24,630 bases of DNA, from assembly GCA_034927775.1 (NCBI GenBank), contig JAYFPL010000220.1, positions 1-24,630 on the forward strand, read 5' to 3'. The position numbers and the translations under genes are program-made. The notes below the pieces were generated by a model that did not search any database, was not told where the DNA came from, and saw only the letters and a list, made by a program, of their open reading frames with translations. Positions 23,580 to 24,630 of this stretch are shown piece after piece (positions within the stretch are counted from its first letter, which is position 1; every line of letters starts with the position of its first letter). Source of the DNA: IOR16 sp034927775 (GTDB lineage: Bacteria; Bacillota; Clostridia; Peptostreptococcales; Anaerovoracaceae).

Positions 23580-23607
23580 TTGATAAATCGAAGAATAGTG
23601 TAATAAT
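23580..23607 (+). promoter_or_regulatory. Putative promoter of the amidase gene
   Basis: TTGATA (23580-23585, 5/6), 16 bases, then AATAAT (23602-23607, 5/6), about 70 bases before the start codon. Confidence 0.4.
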
Positions 23608-23678
23608 AAAAGAAAGTAATTAGTAATAAAACCTTTTGTATTATAAATGAAACATAATAATTGAAAGGATGTGATTTT

Positions 23679-24491
23679 TTGAATTTCAAATTAGCTCTTT
23701 GTCAAATGCTTGTGACAGACAGCCCGGAAGAGAATCGTAAACGTGCTTCAAAAATGATACGGGAGGCAGCTCTAAACGGAGCCGCTATGGTTGCATTGCC
23801 TGAGATGTTCCATACTCCTTATTCTCATAAGAATATTGTTGCAAACCGTGAAAAAGCCGATGGAAAGACAGTATCAATGTTATCATCACTTGCAAAGGAA
23901 TGTCATATTTATCTGATTGGCGGATCCATAGCGGAAGAGGAAGAAAATAAAATATATAATACATGCTTTGCATTTAACCCAGATGGAGATCTGATTGGGA
24001 AACACCGAAAAGCGCATTTGTTTGATGTTGACGTAAAGGGTGGAATTCGATTTATGGAGTCAGATATTTTCACGCCAGGAGATCAAATTACGGTAATTGA
24101 AACAGAATTTTGCAAAGTGGGCATTGGCATTTGCTATGACGTTCGTTTTCCTGAATTATTTCGCAGTATGGCTCTTAAAGGTGCAAAGCTTATAGTATTG
24201 CCAGCCTCTTTTAATATGACGACGGGACCAGCACACTGGGATATTACTATGAGAGTCAGGGCATTGGACAATCAAGTATATTTTGCAGGAATTTCACCGG
24301 CACGTAATTTGGATAGCTCTTATCACTCTTATGGCAGCTCTTGTATTACAACACCTTGGGGAGAATTTTGTGCAAAGCTTGATTCTAATCCTGCAATCGC
24401 TTATGGAAATGTAGATTTAGACTATTTAGAACGTATTCGTAATGAACTTCCTTTATTGAAGCAAAGAAAAGTGGAATTATATCATCAATAA
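23679..24491 (+). CDS. Carbon-nitrogen hydrolase, omega-amidase (Nit2) type
   Basis: Nitrilase-superfamily amidase of 270 residues. The catalytic triad is visible: E42 (LPEMF), K111 (HRKAHLFDVDV) and C152 (GICYDVRFPEL). The lysine-region sequence and the PELFR segment resemble Nit2/omega-amidase, which removes ammonia from 2-oxoglutaramate or 2-oxosuccinamate; other short amides remain possible. TTG 23679 is chosen because AAAGGATGTGAT, one mismatch from the full anti-16S complement, lies directly before it. An in-frame TTG at 23661 would put that site inside the gene. It would suit glutamine or asparagine breakdown in a fermenting cell (inference). Confidence 0.88.
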   Translation: MNFKLALCQMLVTDSPEENRKRASKMIREAALNGAAMVALPEMFHTPYSHKNIVANREKADGKTVSMLSSLAKECHIYLIGGSIAEEEENKIYNTCFAFNPDGDLIGKHRKAHLFDVDVKGGIRFMESDIFTPGDQITVIETEFCKVGIGICYDVRFPELFRSMALKGAKLIVLPASFNMTTGPAHWDITMRVRALDNQVYFAGISPARNLDSSYHSYGSSCITTPWGEFCAKLDSNPAIAYGNVDLDYLERIRNELPLLKQRKVELYHQ

Positions 24492-24499
24492 AAACATCT

Positions 24500-24527
24500 T
24501 TGCATGATAACAAAAATGAGATATAAT
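24500..24527 (+). promoter_or_regulatory. Promoter of the lipoprotein gene
   Basis: TTGCAT (24500-24505), 16 bases, then a perfect TATAAT (24522-24527), about 45 bases before the ATG. No terminator is seen between the amidase stop (24491) and this promoter. Confidence 0.5.
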
Positions 24528-24571
24528 GGTAATGGTGAATTAACACACAAATTTTTAGGAGGAAGAATGAA

Positions 24572-24630
24572 ATGAAAAAAGTATTGGCATTATTGTTAGT
24601 AATGGTAATGGCTTTCGGAATGGTTGCTTG
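24572..24630 (+). CDS. Start of a probable lipoprotein, cut by window
   Basis: ATG 24572 follows AGGAGGAAGA by a few bases; an ATG three bases before it is out of frame and stops at once. Nineteen codons are visible: two lysines, a hydrophobic core, then GMVA and the first two bases of the next codon (TG). A cysteine there would complete a lipobox (M-V-A-Cys) and make this a lipid-anchored protein, such as the substrate-binding part of an ABC transporter. That residue and the function are inferred, since the sequence ends here. Confidence 0.7.
   Translation, partial: MKKVLALLLVMVMAFGMVA

Overview
The window looks like chromosomal DNA from a low-GC Gram-positive anaerobe of the class Clostridia. 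Signs of this are A+T-rich intergenic DNA, strong AGGAGG-type ribosome binding sites, frequent TTG starts, a comEC-holA pair, BlaI/BlaR1-type regulation and a flavin-based electron-bifurcating enzyme. The CoA-transferase closely resembles, from memory, the 4-hydroxybutyrate CoA-transferase of amino-acid-fermenting clostridia. A relative of the Anaerovoracaceae is therefore plausible, but that placement is inference. I saw no rRNA, tRNA, CRISPR array, phage or insertion sequence.

Layout. (1) 1-2876, minus: a class A penicillin-binding protein whose C-terminus lies beyond the window edge. (2) 3143-8482, plus: a HutP-like regulator, comEC, holA, an unlisted 58-residue membrane protein and an EamA-type transporter. 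(3) 8729-14537, plus: a three-gene operon for a NuoE-, a NuoF- and a NuoG/GltD-hybrid subunit, best explained as a Stn-family electron-bifurcating NADH/ferredoxin:NADP transhydrogenase. It ends in a strong terminator. (4) 14663-15403, plus: a free-standing proteasome/HslV-like Ntn-hydrolase whose predicted nucleophile is Ser rather than Thr. (5) 15400-18243, minus: marR-flavodoxin with an operator over the promoter, and blaI-blaR1 with two operators. The BlaR1-like protein has a non-penicillin-binding sensor end. (6) 18594-24630, plus: a CoA-transferase with a long structured 3' region, rlmN behind a possible 7-codon leader peptide, a small P-loop protein, a Nudix CoA-pyrophosphatase, a secreted CAP-domain protein, an omega-amidase-like nitrilase, and the start of a probable lipoprotein.

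How the parts fit. The transhydrogenase, CoA-transferase and amidase suit a fermentative anaerobe balancing NADH, NADPH and ferredoxin while using amino acids or short-chain acids. The rest is mostly housekeeping (wall synthesis, DNA uptake and replication, rRNA modification, nucleotide clean-up) plus small sensory modules. The strongest leads for something new are the Ser-type proteasome-like protein, the very large StnC-like subunit with a degenerate molybdopterin-type domain, the HutP-like protein outside any histidine operon, and the structured RNA after the CoA-transferase.
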